64,000 bases of DNA. Source: Streptomyces odontomachi. GTDB lineage: Bacteria; Actinomycetota; Actinomycetes; Streptomycetales; Streptomycetaceae. Below the pieces are notes generated by a model. The model was given only the letters and a program-made list of their open reading frames with translations, was not told the DNA's origin and searched no databases. Shown here piece after piece: positions 26,391 through 34,344 of this stretch. The stretch's first letter is position 1; the number at the start of each line of letters is the position of its first letter. The stretch covers positions 124,001 to 188,000 of the forward strand of contig NZ_JAMJWG010000008.1 in the NCBI RefSeq assembly GCF_024435355.1. The letters are read 5' to 3'. The position numbers and the translations under genes were made by a program.

Positions 26391-26795
26391 TCAGGCGGGC
26401 CGGGGGTGGCCGAAGAGGAGGTCGTAGCCCGCGGGGAGCTGGAGCAGGATCTGCCCCAGCAGGTCGTCGCCGGTGGCGTCGGCGACCGTGCTGAGGACGG
26501 CGCTGACGTCCCAGGTGGCGGTCTGCTCGGTGGCCCCCTCGATCCAGGCCGCTGTCGCCCGCACGAACCGCTCCGGAGTCAGGGGCTCGGCGCTCTGGAG
26601 CGGGTTGAGGAGGATCAAGGCGAAGTCCTCCGGCAGGCGGGCCGCCAGCTGGGCGCGGACCTCACCGACCAGGTGCGCGCCCAGCAGGGCGAGCACCACA
26701 CGGGCCGCGCGCTCTGCCTCCTGCGAGCTGCTGTACTCGCCGCGTTCCTTCACGCGGTCGAGGAACGCTTCCCATCGCAGGGTCACCTCGGCCAC
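26391..26795 (-). CDS. DUF2267 domain protein (second paralogue)
   Basis: 134 residues: RWEAFLDRVKERGEYSSSQE, ARVVLALLGAHLVGEVRAQL, LPEDFALILLNPLQ and LLQLPAGYDLLFGHPRP. Same family as the downstream neighbour, with low identity except at the C-terminus. It lies 90 bp after hsp20 on the same strand. A role in stress physiology is suggested by the neighbourhood only. Confidence 0.84.
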   Translation of the reverse strand: MAEVTLRWEAFLDRVKERGEYSSSQEAERAARVVLALLGAHLVGEVRAQLAARLPEDFALILLNPLQSAEPLTPERFVRATAAWIEGATEQTATWDVSAVLSTVADATGDDLLGQILLQLPAGYDLLFGHPRPA

Positions 26796-26885
26796 CCCCT
26801 TCTTCCGTCCAGTGGGGGCGGAGGACGGGATGAGGGGGAGATCAGGTGCCCGTCCTCCGCCGCTGTTCGGCCCGTGCCGCCCGGT

Positions 26886-27317
26886 TCAGCCGGAGATCTC
26901 CTTGCGGTCGGATCCGACGCCGATGGAGATCTTGCGGGGCTTGGCGCGCTCGGCGATCGGGATGCGCAGGACGAGCACGCCCGCGTCGTAGTCGGCCTTG
27001 ATGTGCTCGGTGTCCAACGTGTCGGCCAGCACGATCTGCCGCGAGAAGACACCCAGCGGCCGCTCGGACAGTTCCATCTGCACGTCGTCGGCCTTTGCGA
27101 CCGGGCGGCGTTCGGCCTTGACGGTCAGCATGTTCCGCTCGACGTCGATGTCGATCGCGTCCGCGCTGACGCCGGGGAGGTCGAAGGCCACCACGTACTC
27201 GTCACCCTCGCGGTAGGCGTCCATCGCCATCGCGGCCGGCCGCGACCAGGTGCCAGGGCCCATCAGCTGCTGAGCCAGCCGGTCGAGCTCACGGAAGGGG
27301 TCAGTGCGCATCAACAT
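26886..27317 (-). CDS. Hsp20/alpha-crystallin small heat-shock protein (Hsp18-like)
   Basis: 143 residues. The alpha-crystallin domain runs from AMDAYREGDEYVVAFDLPGV (about residue 31) to the beta-strands ending GVLVLRIPIAERAKPRKISI, which includes the I-x-I/V anchor that docks in oligomers. It should hold unfolded proteins during heat stress. GGAGGTG stands before the ATG at 27317. It is divergent from the HSP18-type regulator gene, with a sigma-70-like promoter covered by an inverted repeat between them. It is the first gene of a likely three-gene unit with two DUF2267 genes. Confidence 0.93.
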   Translation of the reverse strand: MLMRTDPFRELDRLAQQLMGPGTWSRPAAMAMDAYREGDEYVVAFDLPGVSADAIDIDVERNMLTVKAERRPVAKADDVQMELSERPLGVFSRQIVLADTLDTEHIKADYDAGVLVLRIPIAERAKPRKISIGVGSDRKEISG

Positions 27318-27373
27318 CACGAAACACCTCCAGCAGGTTCGGACAGTTGCTGCCAATGTGCTGCACTGGAACC

Positions 27374-27402
27374 GTTGTAACATGTCATCGGAAGGATGAC
27401 AA
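27374..27402 (-). promoter_or_regulatory. Predicted promoter of the hsp20 operon
   Basis: On the minus strand, TTGTCA (27402-27397) and TACAAC (27379-27374) are separated by exactly 17 bp, a good sigma-70/HrdB-type promoter. The TGTCATC-N5-GATGACA inverted repeat covers part of the -35 box and most of the spacer, so a bound repressor would block polymerase. Confidence 0.6.
27383..27401. promoter_or_regulatory. Operator-like inverted repeat O1 over the hsp20 promoter
   Basis: TGTCATC-GGAAG-GATGACA, perfect 7-bp arms with a 5-bp spacer. It lies between the divergent hsp20 and regulator genes and overlaps the predicted hsp20 -35 box. Confidence 0.65.
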
Positions 27403-27409
27403 ACGCAGT

Positions 27410-27426
27410 GTCGTCCAGTGGACGAC
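27410..27426. promoter_or_regulatory. Operator-like palindrome O2 before the regulator gene
   Basis: GTCGTCCA-G-TGGACGAC, perfect 8-bp arms around one base, ending 19 bp before the regulator start codon. Its sequence differs from O1, so two proteins or two binding modes are possible. Confidence 0.65.
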
Positions 27427-27445
27427 AGATCCGAGGGAGGTGCCC

Positions 27446-28114
27446 GTGACAGCGGCCGACCAGCCAGCCTCTTCCAGCGCCGACGCCCAGAGCCCGGCCT
27501 CGTTCCTCGCCGCCGCGGCGGCACTCGAAGCCATAGACGACGCCCTGCACGCGGCCCACCAGCACGAGGCGCCCGAGGCGCCCGAGGTTCCCGGCGCTCC
27601 CGGCGTCGGCCCGGAGCAGGCCCTGGCCTCCCTCCTGCTGCTGCGGCAGGTACGCGAGCAGCTCGCCGGATGGGAAACCGGCCTGATCGAAACCGCCCGC
27701 CACGCAGGCGCCAGCTGGGCCGACCTCGCCCACCCCCTCGGCGTCGCCAGCCGCCAGGCCGCCGAGCGCCGCTACCTGCGGGGCAGGCCCGGCCCCGCAG
27801 GAACCACCGGCGAACAACGCGTCCAGGCCACCCGCGAACGCCGCGCCGCAAGGCGCACCACCGCCACCTGGGCCCGCCGCAACGCCGCCGACCTGCGCCG
27901 CCTCGCCGGCCAGATCACCGCCCTCACCGACCTGCCCACCGCGGCCAGCCACCCACTCGACCAGCTGCACGCGGCCCTCGCCCACAACGACCCCGCCGAA
28001 CTCATCCACCCCCTCAACGCCACCCGCCCCCACCTGGCAGCCGCCCACCCCGACCTCGCCGCCCAACTCGACACCCTCACGAACTCCGCCACACTCCCGG
28101 CACCGCCCGACTGA
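27446..28114 (+). CDS. HSP18-type transcriptional regulator
   Basis: 222 residues, helical and Ala-rich. The middle (GWETGLIETARHAGASWADL followed by AHPLGVASRQAAERRYLRGR) contains a helix-turn-helix-like segment in which the second helix (SRQAAERRY) would read DNA; the rest has long amphipathic helices. Streptomyces genomes commonly carry this kind of protein beside hsp18 genes under the name HSP18 transcriptional regulator. GAGGGAGGTG stands before the GTG at 27446. Divergence from hsp20 with palindromes in between supports local control, but its relation to the RheA repressor is unclear. Confidence 0.75.
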   Translation: MTAADQPASSSADAQSPASFLAAAAALEAIDDALHAAHQHEAPEAPEVPGAPGVGPEQALASLLLLRQVREQLAGWETGLIETARHAGASWADLAHPLGVASRQAAERRYLRGRPGPAGTTGEQRVQATRERRAARRTTATWARRNAADLRRLAGQITALTDLPTAASHPLDQLHAALAHNDPAELIHPLNATRPHLAAAHPDLAAQLDTLTNSATLPAPPD

Positions 28115-28116
28115 CC

Positions 28117-28356
28117 GAAGTAGCGCGTGAACAGTGCGATGCAGGTATCCGAGACCTGGCGGTACGCCATGCCTCCCGGCTTCCCGTACCGGACGGACGT
28201 CTCGGCGAGCAGGTTGTCGAGGTAGAGGTAGGTGTCCATGTGCATGCCGTCCGCGGCCACGGCGGTCCCGTCGCCCCACGCCGGGGAGAAGTCCAGCTCG
28301 GCGTGCGCGTTGACCAGGCCGGCGACCGGCTCGTCCGGCAACACGATGGAGAGGTA
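28117..28356 (-). pseudogene. Tn3-family transposase fragment
   Basis: An internal stretch of about 80 residues without start or stop: LPDEPVAGLVNAHAEL, then WGDGTAVAADGMHMDT, DNLLAETSVRYGKPGG and VSDTCIALFTRYF, as in the catalytic core of Tn3-type DDE transposases (first Asp in ADG). Relative to the family it has an extra Tyr-Leu in DTYLYLDN. It is truncated on both sides, right after the regulator gene and just before the first att-like repeat, so it marks a junction of accessory DNA. Confidence 0.75.
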
Positions 28357-28405
28357 CCGGTTCGCCGTCCACGAGGACGCTCTCGGGCACCCACCTGCCC
28401 CCATC

Positions 28406-28870
28406 GACAGCCGATCTTGACCAGCCACTCAAGCCGATCCAGGAGCGCGTGGCCGCGCGGCTTCGCGACTCACCCGGCCATCACCGCCGAAGGGAAGCAG
28501 CTTCCACCACTCGCCGAGAACCGGCCATCCGTAGCTGACGCCACGTCAAGCCATCCCGCAACAATCCAGCAGCCGTCACCGTGAGCACGTCATCACTCAC
28601 CGCATCGACGTGATGCATCATGCCGCCGACCTACAAGAACACGGAAACGGCTATCAGTGCGCCACATTTGAACGTTTCGCGAGAGTGCCACATGAAGCAG
28701 TGGCCGCAGACCACGACAAACCCCCTGACCTGCGACTCCCGCGCCTGAGGTTGAGTGGAGGCGCTTTCAAACGTTGAACCGGAACGTCGGTCCGGCGCTG
28801 CCACCTGCGGAAACGACGAAACCAGCCGAACGTTCCAGCACTGATCCAGCACAGGGCACCGCACCACTGG
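28406..28870. repeat. att-like repeat, copy 1 (most diverged)
   Basis: About 460 bp similar to copy 3 (49683-50150). The core ACGTT-GAACCGG-AACGT lies at 28771-28787. Arm motifs: ATCCAGCA type at 28563-28571, 28832-28840 and 28843-28851; ACCTGCGGAAAC at 28803-28814. It has arms on both sides of the core, like an attP or the junction between tandem elements. The left arm is degenerate compared with the other copies. Confidence 0.75.
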
Positions 28871-28944
28871 ATCAACTCGCCGACCCGCCGCCCGTCAGGG
28901 ACTCAGCTACCACAGCGCATCCATCGGTAGGGCCGCGTCCGGCC

Positions 28945-29369
28945 TGGCGCCTATATCGACGCCTACGGCGTCGGTTACGTCAACCGCCTGTTCTTCGTGC
29001 TGCGCACGGCGACGGGGATGCCCGCCGGCAACCTCTCGGAGACCGCCGACGCTCAGGGCTCCGTCGAGGGGGTGTCCACCCTGCTGCGGCCCCCGCCGTA
29101 CGCGTGGCCCGGGGCTCGGCCTCGACAGGCTCATGGCATGCGCGGCAAGCACCGACGGCGATGTGGCCTACTGGTACACCGATGGCCCTGACCCGGGCAA
29201 GTGGCCGATCGTGCTGCGCGACAGGAACGGGGCGCGGTGGGAGGCGTACCCGATGTCGCTTGTTGAGCTGCTGCTCGGCATCTACACCGACACGCTCGGC
29301 GACCGGTTCGCCGAGGCCGGCTACCTGACCACTCCGATCCGCTTTGAGGCCGACCCGTTCCCCGGGTGA
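28945..29369 (+). pseudogene. Frameshifted SMI1/KNR4 (SUKH)-like immunity gene remnant
   Basis: One frame gives YIDAYGVGYVNRLFFVLRTA up to PYAWPG at about 29115. A second frame continues with LDRLMACAASTDGDVAYWYT, then GPDPGKWPIVLRDRNG and SLVELLLGIYTDTLG up to the stop at 29369. The D-G-D-x-x-Y-W-x-T-x-G-x-x-P-x-x-W-P pattern is that of SUKH immunity proteins, which neutralise polymorphic toxins. The two halves are joined by a frameshift near 29115 and the N-terminus is incomplete, so it is probably inactive. No partner toxin is nearby in this segment. Confidence 0.55.
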
Positions 29370-29647
29370 ACCGGCCGCGTCCGGTCGGGAGTCGGGGGTA
29401 CACGCCGCGCGCTGACACCCCCGGCGAAGGGTGCGACAGGCCGTCGCCAGCCTCAAAATCGCAACACGGAGAGAGCAGTTCCTGGCGCATCCTCTCGGCC
29501 ACACTGCGGACGAGTTCGAGCCCGTCCGCCGAACGTAGTGACTCCAACATCTGGTGGGTCGTGACTCCACAAGAACCGCAACGGCCGTGAGAGGCCAGCA
29601 CCGGATACCGCTCGTTCGCGGGCGAACGTCGCCTGCCACGGCGTTCG

Positions 29648-32239
29648 CTAGCCGAGTGCGGCCTTCATGATCTGCCGGGCGATGCTGGCTGGCGCCCTGT
29701 CCCCGTGCGCCGTGTCGCCCTCCACGACCACGGCGACGACCACCTGCCCTGCGCCGTCCGAACTCCGGGCGTATGAGGTGAAACAGCTGGCCGGATGTCC
29801 GTTGTCGACCACACCGCCCGGCACGCCGCCGACCTCCGCACCGTCGATCCGGGCGGGGGCGCCGGCGCCGTGCTCGACGACGTCGGTCATGGCTCCGCGC
29901 AGCGCCTCGGCCGTGCGAGCGCTGACGGGCCGGGCGAGTGAGCGGCGTTCGTCCTCTTCGATCGTCTTGCCGGTCCCGTCAGTCACCCGGGCAACCAGGC
30001 GCGGGGCAAGGAGACTCCCGTCGTTCTCCAGGGCGGCGGACACCATGGCCATCTGGAGCGGCGTCGCGGTCACGGAGAACTGTCCGAGGCCCGACAGCGC
30101 GGTCTCGGCGGGATTGATGTCCTTCGGGAACTCGCTCTGGTTGGCGTGTACGGGCACCCTCAGTTCGGTGTTGAAGCCGAACTTCTCAGCCATGCCGCGC
30201 ACCTTGTCTGCGCCGAGATCGGCGGCTGCCTTGGCGAAGACGTTGTTGCAGGACTCACGCAGCGCGGTACGCAGGCTGACGTTCCCGCACGGGGCGTCGG
30301 TCCCGTTCTGCACAGTGGTGGTGGAGCCGGGGAGCACGTACGGCGAGGGGCTCTCGGTGGGTTCGTCGAGCGACGTGTACAGGCCCTTGTCCAGCGCCGC
30401 CGCTGTCACCACCAGTTCGAAGGCGGCACCCGGCGGATACGTCTGCAGCAGGGCGCGGTCCAGCATCGGCTTCGCCTTGTCGCCCGTCGCCTTCTTCCAA
30501 GCAGTCTGGTCACTGCCGGTGCGTCCGCTGAAGGACCCCGGGTCGTACGAGGGCGTGCTCGCCAGGCCGAGTATCGCGCCGCTGGCCGGATCGATTACGA
30601 CGGCCGCGCCCGTGACACCGCCCAGCGCCTGGTACGCGGCGTCCTGGACCTTCGGATCGATCGTGGTGACGACGTCGCCGGGGGCGCTCAGCCGGTCGTC
30701 GGTGCCGTCGAGGACGTCCCGATAGACCCCTTCGAGCCCGGCAGCCCCGAAGGCCATGGAGTTGTACCCGGTCACGGCGGCGTACTCCGGTCCATCGGTG
30801 TAGGTGCGCCGGTAGTGGTATTTCCCTGAGGGCAGCCGCTGGGAGCCGGTGACAGGCTTCCCGGCCACGAGGATGTCGCCCAGCGGGCGGGCGTAGCGCG
30901 AGACGGCGTCGCCCTTGTGGGCCTGGGCGGGCTGGTCCTTGCCGTCGTCACCGTCGGCCACGAGCTGGGGGATGAGAAACGCGGCCCCACCGACGACCAC
31001 GAGCGCCGCCAATGCCGCCCCGGCGACGCGGAGCCGGGAGCGTCCGGAACGCCGGGGCACCGGCACGGGAGACGTCGTCGGATGCGGGGGCGGAGGCACG
31101 ATGAGGGCCTGCGGCATGGCGTGCCGGGGTGGGGATGTGGAGGGCGCTCCTGGAGAGGGGTGGATGGCCGGCGAGGGGGTGGGTGTCCCTGGGGTGTCGT
31201 ACGTGGGCGGCGCAGTGGGTGGCTGCGGGGGTGGGGTTGCCTGAGGTGTGGGTGGCGCGGGTCTTGATGGCTGCGGTGGCGACGCAGCGGATGCGGTGCT
31301 CACGTCGGTCGGGGCGGGTGGGCCCGGCGGTTCCCGGTCCGTGGTGGGCCCGCCGGTCGAGGCTACGGAGGCCGCTTGCCCGGCTGTCATGGCCGGCGGC
31401 AGCCAACCGCGGTGGTCGCGCTCCAGCGACCCGCCCGTGGCCCGCTGCCGGCACAACTCGATCACCTCGGCCGGCGTGGGTCGCTCACCCGGCTCCTTGG
31501 CCAGACAGCGGCTCACCAGGTCGCGCACCGGCTCAGGGCAGCCGGAGAGCCGGGGTTCCTCGGAGACGATCCGGTACAGCAGCGCGTGTGAGGGGCCCTT
31601 CCCGAAGGGATGCTCGCCGGTGGCGGCGTGATGGGCCAGGAGGCCGAGCGCGAAGACGTCCAAGGCCGGGGTGATCTCCCCTGAGGTGATCTGCTCCGGT
31701 GCCATGAAGTTGGGGGTGCCGGGACGGCCGTCCGGCCCGGTCAGCGCGGTGGCCTCCACCGCACGGGCAATGCCGAAGTCGATGACTCTCGGCCCGTCAG
31801 GGGCCAGCAGGACGTTGGACGGCTTCAGGTCGCGGTGCACCAGGCCGGCCCCGTGGATGGCCTGGAGCGCCTCCGCCACACCGGCCACCAACTGGAGGAC
31901 GGTCGCGGGCGGCAGCGGGCCGTGCTCCGCCACCGCGATGCCGAGCGCGGGCCCCGGGACGTAGGCACTGGCCAGCCATGGCCGGACGGCCTCCGTGTCA
32001 CTGTCCAGGACGGCGGCGGTGTACGGCCCGTGAACCCGCCGAGCCGCCTCCACCTCGCGGGTGAAACGGCGCCGGAACTCCGCGTCGTCCGCATACTCGC
32101 CCCGGATCACCTTCAGGGCCACGGGCTGGCCACCGGGGGTGTACGCGAGGTAGACGGTGCCCATGCCGCCGGCACCGAGTCGACCCCGCACCCGATACCC
32201 CCCGATCTCGTCGGGATCGTCGCTGCGCCGCTCCTCCAA
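29648..32239 (-). CDS. Ser/Thr protein kinase fused to a catalytically degenerate penicillin-binding (transpeptidase) domain
   Basis: 863 residues. The kinase domain (about 13-270) is complete: GAGGMGTVY, VALKVI, HRDLKPSN, DFGIAR, APEQ. A long Pro/Thr/Ser-rich linker (about 285-390) leads to a transmembrane helix (about 403-427). The extracytoplasmic part is a class B PBP-type transpeptidase domain (TTIDPKVQDAAYQAL onwards). The S-x-x-K motif expected after YPPG (about 602) reads A-A-F-E, so both the nucleophile and the lysine are lost; S-x-N is kept (SCNN, about 661); K-T-G is replaced in VGGVPGGVVDNG. The transpeptidase is therefore dead and may serve as a wall-precursor or beta-lactam-binding sensor in place of PASTA domains. 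The start is TTG, with GGGGGAGGAA well placed before it. Confidence 0.9.
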   Translation of the reverse strand: MEERRSDDPDEIGGYRVRGRLGAGGMGTVYLAYTPGGQPVALKVIRGEYADDAEFRRRFTREVEAARRVHGPYTAAVLDSDTEAVRPWLASAYVPGPALGIAVAEHGPLPPATVLQLVAGVAEALQAIHGAGLVHRDLKPSNVLLAPDGPRVIDFGIARAVEATALTGPDGRPGTPNFMAPEQITSGEITPALDVFALGLLAHHAATGEHPFGKGPSHALLYRIVSEEPRLSGCPEPVRDLVSRCLAKEPGERPTPAEVIELCRQRATGGSLERDHRGWLPPAMTAGQAASVASTGGPTTDREPPGPPAPTDVSTASAASPPQPSRPAPPTPQATPPPQPPTAPPTYDTPGTPTPSPAIHPSPGAPSTSPPRHAMPQALIVPPPPHPTTSPVPVPRRSGRSRLRVAGAALAALVVVGGAAFLIPQLVADGDDGKDQPAQAHKGDAVSRYARPLGDILVAGKPVTGSQRLPSGKYHYRRTYTDGPEYAAVTGYNSMAFGAAGLEGVYRDVLDGTDDRLSAPGDVVTTIDPKVQDAAYQALGGVTGAAVVIDPASGAILGLASTPSYDPGSFSGRTGSDQTAWKKATGDKAKPMLDRALLQTYPPGAAFELVVTAAALDKGLYTSLDEPTESPSPYVLPGSTTTVQNGTDAPCGNVSLRTALRESCNNVFAKAAADLGADKVRGMAEKFGFNTELRVPVHANQSEFPKDINPAETALSGLGQFSVTATPLQMAMVSAALENDGSLLAPRLVARVTDGTGKTIEEDERRSLARPVSARTAEALRGAMTDVVEHGAGAPARIDGAEVGGVPGGVVDNGHPASCFTSYARSSDGAGQVVVAVVVEGDTAHGDRAPASIARQIMKAALG

Positions 32240-32754
32240 GCCCCGTTCCTCCCCCTTCTTCCTGGGGTACGACGCCGCCAGAGCACCGCACCGTGACAGC
32301 GCCTCATGCTACGTGCCCCGGGGGTCGCAGGGAGCCGGGCGACGGATGCGGGTGAACGTCCTGGATGAACGGATACGGGGTGGGTGAGCGTGGACCGTGC
32401 ACTCGCGCGTGCCAGGGCCCGCGGCGGCGAAAACATGCAACGGCGGGCATGGCCGTCCGTCGGACCGTGCGCCAGGTCAACCTCAAGACCAAGAGTCGTT
32501 CAGTCGTTCAGACGGAAGGTCTCTGGTCACCCAGCCGCACGAGCGCTGGGCATTTGGATGGACGAACCACGCCGACCTGCACGAACGCCCCATGCCACGC
32601 CAGGCACCCGAGCCACGGGCGGGCGCCGTTGCGGCGCGTGCTGCGGGGTCTCTTCGACGACGACCGCAGGGCCGCCGAGTGACTTTGCCAGGCACTGGAC
32701 GACGAGGCAGGCGCGCTGGAAATCACCGCAAGGCTCGCTGACGAGGTCGGCCGG
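32240..32754. other. 515-bp region, no intact gene
   Basis: Frames on the + strand are open but Arg/Pro-rich and noisy. A short piece, RRVLRGLFDDDRRAAE, then a TGA at 32680-32682, then LCQALDDEAGALEITARLAD, runs in the same frame into the gene at 32755, so a longer gene with an in-frame stop may once have existed here. Confidence 0.4.
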
Positions 32755-33150
32755 GTGACCGACACGCTCACCCAACAGCTCCTGCACCAGCACCCGCTGG
32801 TACAGACGCAGAGTGCCCGTCTGGGCGGCCTGCTCATGGCGCTGACAGCGGTCCAGGCACGGGGCTACCGCCTCCCGCTGGCCGGTCCGCTCCGGGCCCT
32901 GGTCATCGTGCAACCGGCCTGCCTTGCGCTGTCCCTGCTGGGCGCCTCCACCGGATGGCTCACGATCAGCGCGATCTGGCTGGCCGCGACCGGACGGCCA
33001 GCCGCTCCGGCTTGGCCGGTGCTGTGCACGGCTGCCCTCGTGGCAGCAGCGGTCACCCTGGGCGTGCGAGCCCCACACCACATGGCGCCCGCCCGGGTCA
33101 CAGGAAACGCCGCCGTGGCGCGCCCTACTTCCGGCCACACCAGTACATGA
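32755..33150 (+). CDS. Small two- or three-helix membrane protein, possibly the 3' part of a broken gene
   Basis: 131 residues from GTG 32755: a helical start (TDTLTQQLLHQHPLVQTQSA), then hydrophobic helices (LRALVIVQPACLALSLLG, LTISAIWLAATG, WPVLCTAALVAAAVTLGV). I recognise no family. The coding sense continues upstream in frame to a stop at 32682, so it may be a fragment of a longer membrane protein interrupted by a nonsense change. It ends just before att copy 2. Confidence 0.45.
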   Translation: MTDTLTQQLLHQHPLVQTQSARLGGLLMALTAVQARGYRLPLAGPLRALVIVQPACLALSLLGASTGWLTISAIWLAATGRPAAPAWPVLCTAALVAAAVTLGVRAPHHMAPARVTGNAAVARPTSGHTST

Positions 33151-33157
33151 CTACATG

Positions 33158-33480
33158 TCAGACCATCCCGCAACGACCCAGCAACCGGCACCGTGACCGA
33201 GCCATAACTCACCGCACTCAGTACATTCGTTACGCCGCCGACCTGCGGAAACACAGAGACAACTGCCATTGCCCCGGCGACTGAACGTTCCCCGAGAACG
33301 CCGCAACAAGCAGCCGACACCTCCGGCGGCAAGCCACTGACCTGAGGTTTCACACTCAAGGCCAGAAGGATGAGATTCTCATACGTTGAACCGGAACGTT
33401 AGCCGCGACGCAGTCACCTGCGGAAACGCCGAGCCTTGCCGATTGATCCAGCATCTATCCAGCAACCGGCATAGGGTCCG
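33158..33480. repeat. att-like repeat, copy 2
   Basis: Left arm from TGTCAGACCATCCCGCAAC (about 33157). TCATACGTTGAACCGGAAC at 33379-33397 is identical to the last 19 bp of the ychF gene region, with core ACGTT-GAACCGG-AACGT at 33383-33399. Arm motifs: GACCCAGCA 33175-33183, ACCTGCGGAAAC at 33241-33252 and 33416-33427, GATCCAGCA 33445-33453, TATCCAGCA 33456-33464. Confidence 0.8.
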
Positions 33481-33836
33481 CCGGATCACCGTCCAAACCC
33501 CCACCATCCATCAAGTCTGAGTCCCAGGTGCGCCCATGGCAGAGTGCGGATCCGGTCGCCGAACGACAGATGCCGCAGGACGTAGACGACACAGTAAGCG
33601 AACTGGCCTGAAGCGGATTCGCGAGATCGCGCACTACTAAGGGGGATACTCAGCACGCACAGTGGCGCCTGCCATGATCTCGACATCGGTCACCCCACTC
33701 CGCGGAGTCTCGGTGAAGGCGCCCCTCCACCTTTGTCCTGGGTCGGATAGTGGCAGAGGTGGCCTCGCTGCTTGACGGGCGAGCTCCATGCCACCGTGCG
33801 CGAGCCGCAGGAACAAACCGTTTTAGGTCAACATTG

Positions 33837-34270
33837 CTAGCGGGAGCGTTCCGCCAGCGTTAGCAAAAGGTGGGCCGACTCGGGCCTGAGAAAGTCGGAA
33901 TGAGCACCAGCGGGCGAGAGTCGGATGTGGCGTCCACCCCGATAGAGCCAGTCGGCGTTGATGTTGACCACCCGATGATCCAGGGTCTGGGGCGGGTATG
34001 TCTCGTCCGTGCCTAGCAACTGTGTCGAGAACTGAGGGACCGGGGCCGACCCTGTTCCCGAGTGCCCGATGCCGGGTGCGCCTTCGGCCCGCAGGTGCCA
34101 AAAGCCGGTGGCTCTGTCCCAGCGGGAGTGTGTCAGCACGAGTGGGCCCCCAGCGGGGCGCCGGGATTCTCGTCCGTGGGGAAGAGCGTCGCAAAATGGC
34201 GGCCGAACATGTCCCTGGGAGCCGCCATCTGGAAGATCAGTGCGCTGTCGATGGTAAAGGGCCGCAGGGC
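33837..34270 (-). pseudogene. Unidentified frameshifted gene remnant
   Basis: The minus strand reads FTIDSALIFQMAAPRDMFGR and HFATLFPTDENPGAPLGAHS in one frame. It continues after a frameshift near 34135 as WDRATGFWHLRAEGAPGIG, then DETYPPQTLDHRVVNINADW and LYRGGRHIRLSPAGAHSDFL, to a stop at 33837. The composition is clearly protein-like but I do not recognise the family. The opposite strand at its 5' side holds the relaxase remnant. Confidence 0.45.
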
Positions 34271-34344
34271 CGAGCAGACAACTCCTTGGGCCGTCGGCGG
34301 CCGACCGGACTGGTCCCCGCCCGCCCGAGAACGACGAAGCGCCA

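Larger units (their letters stand above)
28776..33388. mobile_element. Segment A: integrase-less island between att copies 1 and 2
   Basis: 4.6 kb bounded by the core repeats of copies 1 and 2. It contains a SUKH-like gene remnant, a kinase/PBP fusion gene and a small membrane protein gene. No recombinase, relaxase or transposase is visible, so movement would have to be catalysed in trans. The boundary assignment is inferred from the repeats. Confidence 0.6.
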
